Source: an uncultured Mycoplasmatales bacterium (GTDB taxonomy: Bacteria > Bacillota_I > Bacilli_A > Mycoplasmatales > Mycoplasmoidaceae). From it: a DNA stretch of 64,000 bases. Positions 25,690-37,634 of the stretch are shown in pieces (positions within the stretch are counted from its first letter, which is position 1; every line of letters starts with the position of its first letter). Under the pieces are notes generated by a model. That model searched no databases, was not told the origin of the DNA, and worked only from the letters and a program-made list of their open reading frames with translations. Location of the stretch: contig CAJTRF010000001.1 of the NCBI GenBank assembly GCA_910578525.1, positions 20,350 to 84,349 of the forward strand, written 5' to 3'. Both the position numbers and the translations under genes were made by a program.

Positions 25690-27324
25690 CTATTTGAATA
25701 ATTTAGCAATGTCTGCTTTTGCTTTTGATGTATTAAGAGCTAAAGTAGTTTTATCTTTAGCATATAAATTGTAATAAACTTTAAATTTAGGTTCAGTACC
25801 ACTAACTCTAAATCTAATTCAGCTCTTGTCACTTAACATTCAATCTAAGCAATCACCTTTGGTATTTCAAACAACTTTAGTAATTTTGTAATTACCAACT
25901 TTCTTTAATTTAGTTGTTTTTAATTGTTCAAGTCTTTTTTGAACAACTGGTTTTCAATCTAAAATTCCAAAGAAATTATATGAGACTGTTTCTCCATATC
26001 AGTAACCGAATTCAGGATAAATGATTTCTTCTAAAATATCAATGAAATCCATGCCTTTATCTAAATATTTTGTATAGATCTCTAATGCAGCAGCACTTGC
26101 TGTAAACGAATCTTTATCACGATTAAGAGTAGTATTTAATGCACCTATTGCTTCTTCAAAAGCAACTACAAATTGTTCTTTATTACCAATCTTGGTAATT
26201 ACATTACCCATTCATTTAAAACCAGTCCCTGTACGATAAACTTTTGCCTTAAACTTTTTAGCAATATTATCGATCAAATCAGTTGATACATAAGAAGACA
26301 CTATATAAGGAGTTTTAGTAAACTTCTTATTTGATAAAATGTATCAACTATATAGAATACCCATTTGGTTACCAGTCATAAGAGTTCATTTACCATTATG
26401 ATTAATCATCACAGCCATTCTATCTGCATCAGGATCAATACCAATACAAATTTTAGATTTGTATTTATTAGCATATTTAATTGATAATTTAAATGAATCA
26501 GCAAATTCAGGGTTTGAACTTGGTGAATTTGTAAACATCGGATCTGAATAACATTGTTCCTTTACAGGAATAACATTAAAACCTAAAGATTTCAAAAATT
26601 TAGGTAATAATTTACAGCTAGTACCGTGATGTCCTGTAAAAATAATCGGGAAGCTCTTTTTTTGTTTAATGATCTTTTGGTCAACAATTGCACATTTAGC
26701 TTTTGTTAAATATGAATCAACAACACTTTGACTAATAGAGCAAATATTTTTAATATTTGGCTTATATTTAATATCTAAAATTTTAGATGGAGCTGGCATT
26801 AATTTTTCAATTTGTTTAGCAACATCTGGAAGAATTTGTCCACCATCTGGGTTGTATGCTTTGAATCCATTGTAATCTTTTGGATTATGACTAGCTGTAA
26901 TGATAATACCACCGCATGCTTTTAATTCTCTAATAGCATAAGAGATAATCGGAGTAGGCATTAATTCATTATTTTTAAACATGTATGCTTTAATACCAAA
27001 ACTTGATAATACTTCAGCACATAACTTTGAATATTCAATTGAACCAATTCTGTTATCATGTCCAATAACAACTTTTAAATTCTTTTTAAATTTATTCTTG
27101 ATAAATTTACCATATGCATAAGCTAATTGGGCATAAGTAAATTTATTAAATTGTTTAGTACCAGGACCAAGTGTTGCTCTGATTCCGGCTGTACCAAATC
27201 TCATAAGTGAGTCATCAAAAAAGATGTCTAATTCTTTTTTAGACATTTTTCTAATAATGTTTTTATCTTTTGTTGATATTTTTGATGAGTTTAATCAAAG
27301 ATGAGATAAATTATTTTTTGGCAT
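25690..27324 (-). CDS. Phosphohexomutase/phosphopentomutase-type enzyme
   Basis: Alpha-D-phosphohexomutase superfamily enzyme, 544 residues. Catalytic serine loop TASHNPKDYNG, metal-binding DPDADRM, and the C-terminal phosphate loop RVSGTEPKFK. The start is the ATG at 27324, not the internal Met at 27246: AAGGAG sits 7 bases before it and the extra residues HLWLNSSKIS (Trp as TGA) belong to the family N-terminus. It overlaps cdd by 14 bases at the end of a nucleoside operon. It may therefore interconvert ribose-1- and deoxyribose-1-phosphate with the 5-phosphates, linking the phosphorylases to deoC, besides acting on hexoses; that role is inferred. Confidence 0.88.
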
Positions 27325-27715
27325 TGTCTAACTCCTTCTTAGAAAAACTAACTGGTAATAAATCAGAAAATTTATAAGTAGTTTTTTTACCAACAAAAGA
27401 ATAAACAATAACTGGTGCATTAGGATCAAAAAATTCAGACATTACTTGCAAGCATACAGCGCATGGAATAACATCATCTTTTTTAGAAGAAGAAATTAGA
27501 TATAATTTCTTGAATTTTTTAGATCCATGTACTTGGGCATTAAAGATTGCTGCTCTTTCAGCACAAACAGTTGCTGAATAAGAAGCATTTTCAATGTTAT
27601 TACCAAAGAATAATCCTTTATCTGTTTCAATAGCAGCAGCTGTTTTGAATTTAGAATAAGGAGAATAAGAATTCTTTAATTGTTGTTTTAATTGTGAATA
27701 AATTTTATCAGTCAT
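27311..27715 (-). CDS. cdd: Cytidine deaminase
   Basis: Deaminates cytidine and deoxycytidine to uridine and deoxyuridine. The 134 residues are the normal homotetrameric form. Zinc site: CAERAAIF with the catalytic Glu, and PCAVCLQ with the two remaining cysteines. The N-terminus has NSYSPYSKFKTAAAI and later GNNIENASYSAT, both substrate-binding. It starts 1 base below deoA and feeds uridines to that phosphorylase. Confidence 0.96.
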   Translation of the reverse strand: MTDKIYSQLKQQLKNSYSPYSKFKTAAAIETDKGLFFGNNIENASYSATVCAERAAIFNAQVHGSKKFKKLYLISSSKKDDVIPCAVCLQVMSEFFDPNAPVIVYSFVGKKTTYKFSDLLPVSFSKKELDNAKK

Positions 27716-27716
27716 A

Positions 27717-29015
27717 CTATTTTATTACCTTTACTATAACAGGAAGCTCTTTAAACTTACTATTAGAGTATAAAATGTTCTTTTTAAATTTTTCAATTAA
27801 TAATGAATTAATTTTTTTAGAAGAATAAAGAGTCGCAATTGTTTCGCCTTTATTAACTTTTTCATTAATTATCTTATTTAAAAAAACTCCTGCTTGGAAA
27901 TCAATTGGCGCTCCTTTCACTTCTCTTCCAGCACCTAGTAGGAATGATATCATTCCTACTTCTCTAGCAGATTTATATTTAACATATCCAGATTTATCAG
28001 CTTTAATTTCTAAAGAATATTTAGGTTTAAAAAATTTATTTTTACAAACTTCATTAGCATTTGCGTGTTGAGAAGATATTCATTTTTTAAATACTTCTAA
28101 TGCTTTTTTAGAATTGATCACTTCATCAATGTTTTCATAAGCTTCTTTTTTATTCTTGCAAATCTTAGTAGCTATTAAGATATCACTTGAAAATTCATAA
28201 ATTAATTCTTTAACATCTTTTGATTCTGGTTTTCCATTGAGAAATTCGATGGTAGTTTTCATTTCAATGCAGTTACCAATTGAACGACCTAAAGGTTGAT
28301 TCATATTAGTGATATGAACAATAGATTTTCTATTGAATTTTTTAAGAATTGAAATTAAAATTTTACCTAACTTAAATGCTTTATCATAGGTTTCACAAAA
28401 ACCACCATCACCAACTTTTACATCTATGAAGATGTAATCAGTTCCCATTGCTACTTTTTTAGAAGCGATTGAAGAAGCAATTAACGGTAATGAATCAACT
28501 GTGCTTGTAGCGTTTCTTAATGCATAAATTTTTTTATCAGCTGGTACAATGTCGTCTGTTTGACTAGCAATAAAAATTCCATTATCTTTAAGAAGTTTTT
28601 TACATTGTTGTAATGTTAAATTAGTATTAACTCCAATTGAATTTAATTTATCAATTGTACCACCTGTATGCCCTAATCCAGGACCTGACATCTTAGCAAC
28701 TTTCAACCCGCAAGCAGCTAATATAGGACCAATGATAACAGATACTTTATCGCCTACTCCACCAGTAGAATGTTTATCAATTTTAATTCCTTTAATCGAT
28801 GAAAAGTCAACTGTATTACCAGAATGCAACATTGAGTTTGTTAATCAATATGTTTGTTCCAATCCAATATTATTAATATTGATAGCCATAATAAAAGCGG
28901 CAAATTGATAATCTGGAATTTTATCGTTTACATATTGATTAATAGCAAATTCAACTTCCTCTTTTGTTAGAGGTTTTTTAGTTCTTTGCTTTTCAATAAT
29001 GTCAAGGAAATTCAT
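27717..29015 (-). CDS. deoA: Pyrimidine-nucleoside (thymidine) phosphorylase
   Basis: Cleaves thymidine, deoxyuridine and possibly uridine with phosphate to base and (deoxy)ribose-1-phosphate. The 432 residues are normal. The signature region reads KIDKHSTGGVGDKVS, followed by KMSGPGLGHTGGTIDKL and IYALRNATSTVDSLPLI. The C-terminal domain follows GREVKGAPIDFQAG. The ATG overlaps the deoC stop by one base (TAATG), so coupling is likely. Two TGA Trp codons occur in the family positions. Confidence 0.95.
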
Positions 29016-29656
29016 TATTTAATTAAATCCACTCCTCTACTTGTTCCGATTCTGTCTGCTCCTAATTTAACAAAACGAACTAAGTCGTCATAAGTTCTTA
29101 CTCCGCCGGCTGCTTTTACTTTCTTGTTTTTATTTGTATATTTTCTTAGTAATTCAACATCATGTGCATTAGCGCCTGCTGTAGAAAAGCCTGTCGAAGT
29201 TTTTATAAAATCAGCTTTTGATTTATTAATGCATTTGCATGCATCAATTTTTTGTTCATCTGTTAATAAACAAGTTTCAATGATAACTTTAAGAGTTAAT
29301 TTATCACAAGCTTGTTTTATTTTGTTAATTTCATTAACAACATATTTAAAGTTTTTAGCCTTTAATTGAGAGATATTTAATACCATATCAATTTCTTTAG
29401 CACCTTTTTTAATAGCATCTTTTGTTTCGAACACTTTTGCTTCTGTGGTCATTTGTCCTAAAGGAAAACCAATAACTGTACAAATCTTAACATCTTTTGA
29501 GTTTTTTAAAACTTTTTTACATGTTGGAATCATGCAAGGATTAACACAAACTGAAAAGAATTTATATTTAAGTGCTTCTTTACAAAGATTTTCAATTTGT
29601 TTTGTTGAAGCATCTGGTTTTAATAATGTGTGATCAATGTATCTATTGTATTTCAT
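29015..29656 (-). CDS. deoC: Deoxyribose-phosphate aldolase
   Basis: Splits deoxyribose-5-phosphate into glyceraldehyde-3-phosphate and acetaldehyde, feeding glycolysis. The 213 residues are normal. The Schiff-base lysine is in FIKTSTGF. Further marks are NRYIDHTLLKPDAS at the start, VCVNPCMIPTCK, VIGFPLGQMTTEAK, EIDMVLNIS and AAGGVRTYDD. It lies 7 bases below deoD in the salvage operon. Confidence 0.97.
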   Translation of the reverse strand: MKYNRYIDHTLLKPDASTKQIENLCKEALKYKFFSVCVNPCMIPTCKKVLKNSKDVKICTVIGFPLGQMTTEAKVFETKDAIKKGAKEIDMVLNISQLKAKNFKYVVNEINKIKQACDKLTLKVIIETCLLTDEQKIDACKCINKSKADFIKTSTGFSTAGANAHDVELLRKYTNKNKKVKAAGGVRTYDDLVRFVKLGADRIGTSRGVDLIK

Positions 29657-29663
29657 ATTAATA

Positions 29664-30383
29664 TTATTTTAATTTAATAGCAGTATTAAGTGCTAGCTTA
29701 ATCATAGTTTTAGTTGATTCTTGTCTTTCTTTAGAACTCATTTGTTTTTTAGAAAAGAAAGAATCACTACAAGTCAAAATAGTTAAAGCATTTTTCTTTA
29801 AATATTGAGCATTTGCATACAATGCATACGCTTCCATTTCAACAGCAATTGAATTGTGATTACGTTTCATTGCTTCTTTCACTGAATATGCATTATAAAA
29901 CGCATCTTCTGAGGCTATTTGACCAACGTGGTACTTTAATTTCATTTCATTAGCTGTTTTAACAGCTGTATTTAATAATTTCTTTGAAGGTAGTAATTTT
30001 TTAGGAGCATTTTTAATACCAATGTCTTTAGCATATGTTGAATAACTATAAGCTGCATTAGAAATTATTACATCTCCTACTTCAATTCCTTTATATCCAC
30101 CAGCCGTTCCAATTCTGATGATGTAATCTACATCATAGAATTTAAACAATTCGTAGGAGTAAATACCAATTGATGGTATACCCATACCATGAGCCATAAT
30201 GGTAATTTTTTTACCTTTATAAGTTCCAGTATAAGCATACATCCCTCTAACTTGGTTTACTAATTTAGGGTTTTTAAGAAATGTTTCAGCTGCCATTTTA
30301 GCCCTTAAAGGATCACCAGGCATTAAAACAATTTTAGCAATATCATTCTTTTTTGCTTCATTATGAGGAGTAGGAATACACAT
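29664..30383 (-). CDS. deoD: Purine-nucleoside phosphorylase
   Basis: Cleaves purine (deoxy)nucleosides with phosphate. The 239 residues match the hexameric DeoD family. Start MCIPTPHNEAKKNDIAK, then VLMPGDPLRAKM, IRIGTAGGY, the nucleoside-site VEMEAYALYANA and the catalytic Asp in CSDSFF. I chose the ATG at 30383; an upstream Met 36 codons earlier would overlap the divergent promoter and adds non-family residues. It is the first gene of the deoD-deoC-deoA-cdd-mutase operon. Confidence 0.97.
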   Translation of the reverse strand: MCIPTPHNEAKKNDIAKIVLMPGDPLRAKMAAETFLKNPKLVNQVRGMYAYTGTYKGKKITIMAHGMGIPSIGIYSYELFKFYDVDYIIRIGTAGGYKGIEVGDVIISNAAYSYSTYAKDIGIKNAPKKLLPSKKLLNTAVKTANEMKLKYHVGQIASEDAFYNAYSVKEAMKRNHNSIAVEMEAYALYANAQYLKKNALTILTCSDSFFSKKQMSSKERQESTKTMIKLALNTAIKLK

Positions 30384-30410
30384 ATTATTTATTTTTATAT
30401 TAATATAAAA

Positions 30411-30418
30411 ATTATACT
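30411..30418. promoter_or_regulatory. Overlapping divergent -10 boxes, deoD / mnmA
   Basis: TATACT on the plus strand (30413-30418) ends 6 bases before the mnmA ATG, predicting a leaderless mnmA transcript. TATAAT on the minus strand (30411-30416) lies 27 bases before the deoD ATG. The two hexamers overlap, so polymerase binding in the two directions should compete. Confidence 0.45.
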
Positions 30419-30421
30419 TAA

Positions 30422-31526
<1,105 letters not shown>

Positions 31527-31534
<8 letters not shown>

Positions 31535-32822
31535 TTCCAACTCTCTTATAGATTTCGTTTATGTGTTTTTGATAATATTCTAAAGTGAAACAACCATTAA
31601 TGTCTTTCTTGGTTAGTTTCTTTGAAACTACTGGATGAACTAGTAATAAATCTTTAAATTGTTTATTATTGAAGTAAGCATCCATGGCAATTGGTTGAAC
31701 AGTGTCGTATGCTTGTTCTCTTGAAAATCCTTTTTTAATTAAAGCATTCATTACTCTTTGAGCAAAAATAACACCATTTGTTTTGTAAATATTTGCAATC
31801 ATATTTTCTTTGAAAATAGTCAAGTTATTTACAATGTTTGTAAATCTCTTTAACATGTAATCCAATAAAATTGTTGCATCAGGAAAAATAATTCTTTCAG
31901 CACTTGAATGAGAGATGTCTCTTTCATGTCATAAAGGAATATCTTCATAACTTGTTAACATATAACCTCTTAATACACGAGCACAACCACACATATTTTC
32001 TGAAGAGATCGGATTACGTTTATGAGGCATTGCAGATGAACCTTTTTGTCCTGAAGCAAAATATTCTTCTAATTCATGAACTTCAGTTCTTTGTAAATGT
32101 CTAATTTCAGTTGCGATTTTCTCAATTGTACTTCCAATTAATGCAAGAGTTCCCATATAAGCTGCATATCTGTCTCTTTGAATTACTTGTGTAGAAATAT
32201 TAGCAGAGCTAACATGTAAATTTTTACAAACATAATCTTGAACAAATGGTGAGTTATTTGCAAAATTACCTACTGCACCCGATAATTTACCTACTTCTAC
32301 ATCTTTAGAAGTCATCTTGAAACGTTTTAAATTTCGTTTCATTTCTTCATATCATAAAGCGTATTTTAATCCGAAAGTTGTAATATCAGCATGAATACCG
32401 TGTGTACGGCCAATGCAAGGATAAGTCTTATACTTAAGTGCTTTAGCTTTAAGTACTTCCATAAATTCTTTGATATCTTTTAATAAAATCTTGTTTGCTT
32501 GTCTTAATAAATATCCATTAGCTGTATCAACAACATCAGTAGATGTTAATCCATAGTGAACTCATTGTTTTTCAGCACCTAGTGATTCACTAACATTTCT
32601 TGTAAAAGCAATAACATCGTGGTGAGTTACTTTTTCAATTTCTTCAATTCTTTTAATGTTAAATTTAGCATTCTTTTTAATTGCAGCAACATCTTTTGTC
32701 GGAATTACTCCAAGTTTACTTCAAGCTTCACAAGCAAGAATTTCAATTTTTAAATAAGTTTTGAACTTGTTTTTAACTGTTCAAATATTTTCCATTTTTG
32801 GATTTGAGTAACGTTTTATCAT
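31527..32822 (-). CDS. purB: Adenylosuccinate lyase
   Basis: Cleaves adenylosuccinate to AMP and fumarate. The 431 residues are normal. The fumarase/aspartase-superfamily signature is [15 protein letters not shown], on the mobile loop with the catalytic serine. Other marks are [13 protein letters not shown] at the start, [19 protein letters not shown] and [11 protein letters not shown]. In this salvage-based metabolism it most likely works with a PurA outside the window to turn IMP into AMP, complementing guaB-guaA. Confidence 0.97.
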
Positions 32823-32846
32823 AACATATAAATTATATAAATAATT

Positions 32847-32852
32847 TATAAT
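32847..32852 (+). promoter_or_regulatory. -10 box of the DNA glycosylase gene
   Basis: TATAAT with 8 bases to the ATG at 32861 and no Shine-Dalgarno, again predicting a leaderless or nearly leaderless transcript. Confidence 0.5.
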
Positions 32853-32860
32853 TAACAAAA

Positions 32861-33490
32861 ATGAAAAAGACATATTTTAAATACGTTAAAATCGATCCTT
32901 CTCAATTGAAAAAATTAATAGCTATTGAATCTAAAATAGCAAATTTTGTTGATACAGAAAAACCTTTTTATTTTAGAATAATGCCTGATCATTTTTCATG
33001 TATTGTACACACAATCATTTCACAACAAATTTCCAATGCAGCAGTTGATAGTATTTGAAATAAAGTTATTGCAAAATTTAAAAAACTTACTCCGAAAATA
33101 ATTACTAATGCATCTTTGGAAACATTAAGAGATGTTGGCTTGTCTGAATCAAAAATTAGAGGATTAAAGCAAATCTCTTATGACATAGTTGACAAAAAAC
33201 TTAATCTTAAAAAATTAGAAAAGTTAAGTGACAAAGAAATATATGAAAAATTAGGAAAATATCATTCAATTGGTAAATGATCAATTGATATGATTTTAAT
33301 TTTTAGTTATTATCGAAACAACATTATTTCATTCCAAGACTTTGGAATAAAAAACGGAATAAAGATTTTGTTTAGCATTAAAGATATTACTCCAGAAATT
33401 TGCCAAAATATTTATGATAAATTTTGTGATAATTTAACATTGCTTTCATTAGTTTTGTGAAAAATTTCTAATGAAAGCAATTCAAATTAA
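32861..33490 (+). CDS. HhH-GPD DNA glycosylase, AlkA/3-methyladenine type
   Basis: A 209-residue base-excision repair glycosylase of the helix-hairpin-helix GPD superfamily. The N-terminal core has FSCIVHTIISQQISNAAVDS, the usual QQIS block of AlkA-like enzymes. The hairpin is in YHSIGKWSIDMILIF, and the catalytic Asp is probably the one in ISFQDFGIKNG. There is no iron-sulphur cluster cysteine loop, which argues against Nth or MutY. It is most similar by pattern to DNA-3-methyladenine glycosylase II. Confidence 0.85.
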
Positions 33491-33492
33491 AT

Positions 33493-33513
33493 TTTTACTT
33501 AAAAGTAGTAAAA
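33493..33513. terminator. Stem-loop between convergent glycosylase gene and ftsZ
   Basis: TTTTACT and AGTAAAA form a seven-pair stem with a seven-base loop in the 38-base convergent gap. It could end transcripts from both sides. The stem has one G-C pair only, so support is weak. Confidence 0.35.
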
Positions 33514-33528
33514 TTGAGCGACAGTCAA

Positions 33529-34980
33529 TTAATTGTTTTTAGATTTGTTGTCTGTATTTAAAGCAATTGTTGTTGTTTTTAACACATCAGTCATTGCTTG
33601 TGTAATTAAATTTACACATTCGTCAGAACTTAAAGTTTCTTGCTTTTGATCATTGTCTGTTTTGTTTTCTTCAAAGAAAGATTCTTTGTTAATATAAGTT
33701 TTATGATAATTGTTAGTTTTAAAACTTTCAAATTCTTTTGGATCAATTATTGGCTCATGATCATTTTTTTCTAAATTTATTGAAGAATCAACATTTTCTT
33801 CATCTGAAAAAATTCTTTGTTGTGTTTGTTCTTTGTAAGAATCAAACTTAAAATCTTCATCTTCTTCAATATTGTCTTTTTTGCTACTTGTATCTTCTTT
33901 AGCTGAAACTAAAGATGAAATTTTAATATTTCTATTCTTTGTGTAATCAACACCACAAACTAATGAAAGTTCGCTATTTTTAGTAATAGACTTAAATGTT
34001 TTAGTTACATCATTAATGATTGTAGGAGGAGTTGAATCATTAATTTTTAAGTTAACAATAATCTTATCAGCATTGTCAATATTGATGTCAGTGTATGATG
34101 TACGTAAAGAAGTACATATAGCATTTTTAATGTTAGTTTCTGAATATTCCTTATCTAATAAAATTGAAGTAAAACTAAAAGTTTTTGACTGCTTAAAAAA
34201 TGATTTTAGATCAGCATAATCTATATTCATTTCAGTTGCAATATTAATCATGTCACAAATTTCACTTATAGTATTTGTAACTTGTTCATTAGCTTTTTCA
34301 AAAGCTTTCATAAATGAAATATCATCACCACTGTTTTTAATGATTAAGTCATTGCTAATAGTTGTTATTGAATCAACATTGTTTTTTAATTCTTTTAAAT
34401 GTAATAGAGCGTTTTGGTAAACAGCATTACCTTCAGAATTAATAGAAGGTAAATTTACAACAGCTACTGTTAAGATTCCCATTTCTTTTGCGATTCTTGC
34501 AATTTCAGGAGTTGCACCACTTCCAGTTCCCTTACCAAGACCAGCAACCAAGAACAAAATATCTGTACCTTTTAAAGTGTTTTTAATATTTTCCTTGTCT
34601 TCTTCGACAGCCATCTTTCCTGTATAAGGATCACCACCTGAACCACTTCCTCTTAAAATCTTTTTACCTAAAAGGTAAACATTTGATAAATTACTAATCT
34701 TACGTAAAGCGGTAACATCTGTATTAAATGCAAAAATATCTACATTATCAGCTCATGGACGTGCATTTCTCATGTGTTTAATAACATTACAACCAGCTCC
34801 GCCAACACCAAAGATTTTGATATCGAAGTTGCCAACATTTTCTTCAACGTCATCTAAGTTGTTTAAAAATTTGCCTTTTAATGGGTTAGTATTAAAATTT
34901 GCTTGAAATGTTGTTTCAGGCTTTTGTTCTTGTTTGTTGTTGTCATCAACTTTATTAATTATTTGATTTAATATGTCCAT
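33529..34980 (-). CDS. ftsZ: Cell division GTPase FtsZ
   Basis: Tubulin-like GTPase that forms the division ring. The 483 residues exceed the usual 380-400 because of an acidic, glutamine- and serine-rich C-terminal tail. The N-terminal core has IKIFGVGGAGCNVIKHM, RGSGSGGDPYTGK at the T3 position, and the T4 signature AGLGKGTGSGATP, where a lysine replaces an otherwise invariant glycine of GGGTGTG. The canonical C-terminal FtsA/ZipA-binding peptide is not seen. AGGAGG lies 6-7 bases before the ATG. It is the last gene of the division cluster. Confidence 0.93.
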
Positions 34981-34982
34981 GA

Positions 34983-36248
34983 TTATCCTCCTAATTTAGC
35001 TGATCATTTTGTAGTTATTAAACCAATGTTTAATAACACATCTCTTTTCACACTTCTATTTGCATATTCTTGTGAAACATATGGATCAATGCTATATTTA
35101 ATATGTTTTTTAGATTTTTGAACATTGTATGTGTATTCGATTGAACCTACTAACACATCAATGTTGTTATCATCAATTCCAATGATATTAGTTTTAAAGA
35201 ATTCATAATTAATATTGGTTGAAATGTCTAAAAAACTATAAGCCATACTATTTGCATTTATATATATGTGGTCATAAGACAGTTGATTCTTTCTACACAA
35301 AATATCATTGATCTTGTTTTGAACAACGTTCATAAATTTTTGATTAATAATCTTAACATATTTTGTTAATTCGCCAGCAGAAGCACACATTAAATTTAAG
35401 AATTTTGGTTTATGTACATTGATTAAAGAAGTTGATGAATCAACTAAATTAATTGTTTGTAATGAATCAATGATTGGAATTAAATTAACGTTTTCTGGAA
35501 TGTTAAATTTGTGTTTTAATTCATCAACCATTCAGTTACTTCCTCAATTTAATGATTCAGAATGAATTAAAATATTATGAGTGTCATAAAAATTGATAGT
35601 TGAGCTGTCACTTTTAACATCAATCACAACATTTTTCTTTCCTGAATTAGTTCTAGCTAATAAACCACCAAATGATAATTGATTGTTAATAAAACCAATT
35701 ATTGAAACTTTACATTCGTGAACTAAATCTCTAAATGATTTAACAAAATCAGCATTTGCTACATATGCATAATATTCAAAATTAATATTTTTTCCAGTTA
35801 TACCATATGGGAATTCACTATGATTCATTCCATCTAGCGTTCATAAATATGGATGTAAATCAATGATAGTTTTATCATTGTTACCATTCAAGAAGTTAAC
35901 TTTTGATGTGTAAGACATGTAATCAGCTAAATCTAATTCGTGATTAACCTTAACTTCATGATCAGTAGAAATGTTTTTAACAATTTCTACTGGCATATAA
36001 CTGATATTTACAATGTAACGTTTAACAACGATACCAATAAACTCATCAGCTTTAGTTAACATATTTAATAATGTTTTAGATAATTCTTCTTTGTTAATAA
36101 ACTGATTATTTGCATTTAAGTAGTTTAAACTAACGCAATTGTTGTATAAACAATTAACTTTGCCAGATTCTGCACGTTCAACTACAAGAACTTTAATTCT
36201 TGATTTGTTGAACGAAATTACTCCATATACATTTTTTAAGTTATACAT
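34983..36248 (-). CDS. FtsA-like protein of the division cluster
   Basis: A 421-residue protein between rsmH and ftsZ, where ftsA sits in other bacteria. Overall layout fits a very diverged actin-like FtsA: an N-terminal strand pair (NVYGVISFNKSRIKVLVVE), a middle domain with KRYIVNISYMPVEI, and NVVIDVKSDSSTINFYD at the place of the second phosphate loop. The ATP-binding glycines are not preserved and no amphipathic membrane anchor is obvious. The ATG overlaps the rsmH stop by one base and has a strong GAGGAGG. Function in division is inferred from position; it could be an unrelated mollicute-specific protein. Confidence 0.65.
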
Positions 36249-37183
36249 TAGTTGTACCTCCTCAAACATCTTAGCTTTGCACTACGTGCACGATTATTAA
36301 ATTTAACTTCTTCTTGTGAAGCAACAACTGGTTTCTTAGTTAAAAGTTCAAAATCAGTTGCTGTATTCATAATTGGAACTTCTTTTGGAATATGCGTTAT
36401 AGTTATGTTGTTAAAAAATTGTTTCACAATTCTATCTTCCAAAGAATGGAAAGTAATAATTACCATTCTGCCATCCTTATTTAATAAATTAGTTCCATCA
36501 CTTAATAATTTTTTTAAATTATCTAACTCATGATTTACTTCAATTCTAATTGCTTGGAAGTAAACACGAGCTGGATGTTTAGATTTGAACAACTCTTTCT
36601 TATTAACATTATTTTTAATAATGTTAACTAATTCATCAGTTGTTTCAATAGCATGATTTTTACGAGTAAAAATGATTGCATTAACAATTCTTCTTGGATT
36701 TGATACTTCACCATATTGTTTGAAAATTCTTGTTAATTCTTTAGCATCATATTCATTAATTACTTTGTAAGCATCTAATAGATCATCCTGATTCATTCTC
36801 ATGTCAAGTCTTGCATTTTGATGATAACTAAATCCACGTTTTGCATCATCAAACATAGGAGAACTAACACCAAGATCAGCGATAATACCATCAACTTTTG
36901 AAATATTTAACTTATTCAAAATCATTTTAATATTTTTGAAATTATCATTGACCAAAATAACATTAATGTTGTTTTGATATTTTTTTAGCAAGTAGTCATA
37001 TGCTTGTTTGTCTGTATCTAAACAAATAATCTTGCCTTCATCATTTAAGCAAGATAAAATTTTATTTGTATGTCCGCCTCTTCCGCAAGTGCAATCTATA
37101 TAGATGCCATTAGGCTTTATCGACAAATACTCTATTGATTCATTAAGTAAAACCGGATTATGTAAACTATTCATTGTCTTCAT
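36248..37183 (-). CDS. rsmH: 16S rRNA (cytosine1402-N4)-methyltransferase
   Basis: Methylates C1402 of 16S rRNA. The 311 residues are normal for RsmH (MraW). Family marks: HNPVLLNESIEYL, the SAM loop DCTCGRGGHTNKIL, VDGIIADLGVSSPMFDD with RGFSYHQNARLDMRMN, and VITFHSLEDRIVK. The ATG at 37174 (three codons in) is an equally good start and reduces the overlap with mraZ. It is translated from the mraZ transcript. Confidence 0.96.
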   Translation of the reverse strand: MKTMNSLHNPVLLNESIEYLSIKPNGIYIDCTCGRGGHTNKILSCLNDEGKIICLDTDKQAYDYLLKKYQNNINVILVNDNFKNIKMILNKLNISKVDGIIADLGVSSPMFDDAKRGFSYHQNARLDMRMNQDDLLDAYKVINEYDAKELTRIFKQYGEVSNPRRIVNAIIFTRKNHAIETTDELVNIIKNNVNKKELFKSKHPARVYFQAIRIEVNHELDNLKKLLSDGTNLLNKDGRMVIITFHSLEDRIVKQFFNNITITHIPKEVPIMNTATDFELLTKKPVVASQEEVKFNNRARSAKLRCLRRYN

Positions 37184-37601
37184 TTAATTTATCAGCTACC
37201 GTTTCAAACACTTTATCTGTTTGAGCTTTATATTTGTTGTAAGTACTTGTATCTCAAATTTCAATTTTGTTACCAACACCAATGATTGTTACATTTTTTG
37301 AAATTTTAGCTTCAGCTAATAAGTTTGCTGGAACCAAAATCCTTTTAGCATTATCTAATTTAATATCAGCAGCATTTGCTAATAATTGTCTTGTTACAAT
37401 TCTTGTATCTTTTTTATTTTGAGCTAATGCACTTAATTTTGATGCATAGTCATTGAAAGAGTTTATATCTCTTACTTCTAAGCAGCAGTCAAAGCCTTTA
37501 GACACTACAATATCACTACCTAAAGCTTGTGCAAATTTTGCAGGCATTGATAGTCTGTTTTTAGAATCTAAGTTGTGATTGTATGTTCCTAGGAAAATCA
37601 T
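37167..37601 (-). CDS. mraZ: Transcriptional regulator MraZ
   Basis: AbrB-fold DNA-binding protein that controls the division cluster. The 144 residues are normal. The start MIFLGTYNHNLDSKNRLSMP is the family N-terminus, and the second half repeats the fold with NAKRILVPANLL. The ATG at 37601 was chosen over an upstream Met because the latter lies in the operator. Three direct repeats just before the ATG form a probable self-binding site. Confidence 0.95.
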
Positions 37602-37602
37602 A

Positions 37603-37632
37603 TTTACCACTTTGTCCCACTTCTTAACACTT
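37603..37632 (-). promoter_or_regulatory. MraZ operator: three AAGTG repeats with 10-base period
   Basis: On the minus strand AAGTGTTAAG, AAGTGGGACA and AAGTGGTAAA stand head to tail, exactly one helical turn apart, ending one base before the mraZ ATG. MraZ proteins are known to bind tandem repeats of this type. The repeats lie across the expected transcription start, so bound MraZ should affect initiation of its own operon. Confidence 0.75.
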
Positions 37633-37634
37633 TT

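Noticed and set aside
29124-29633. Plus-strand ORFs opposite deoC
   Set aside because: Shadows of a well-conserved gene on the other strand.
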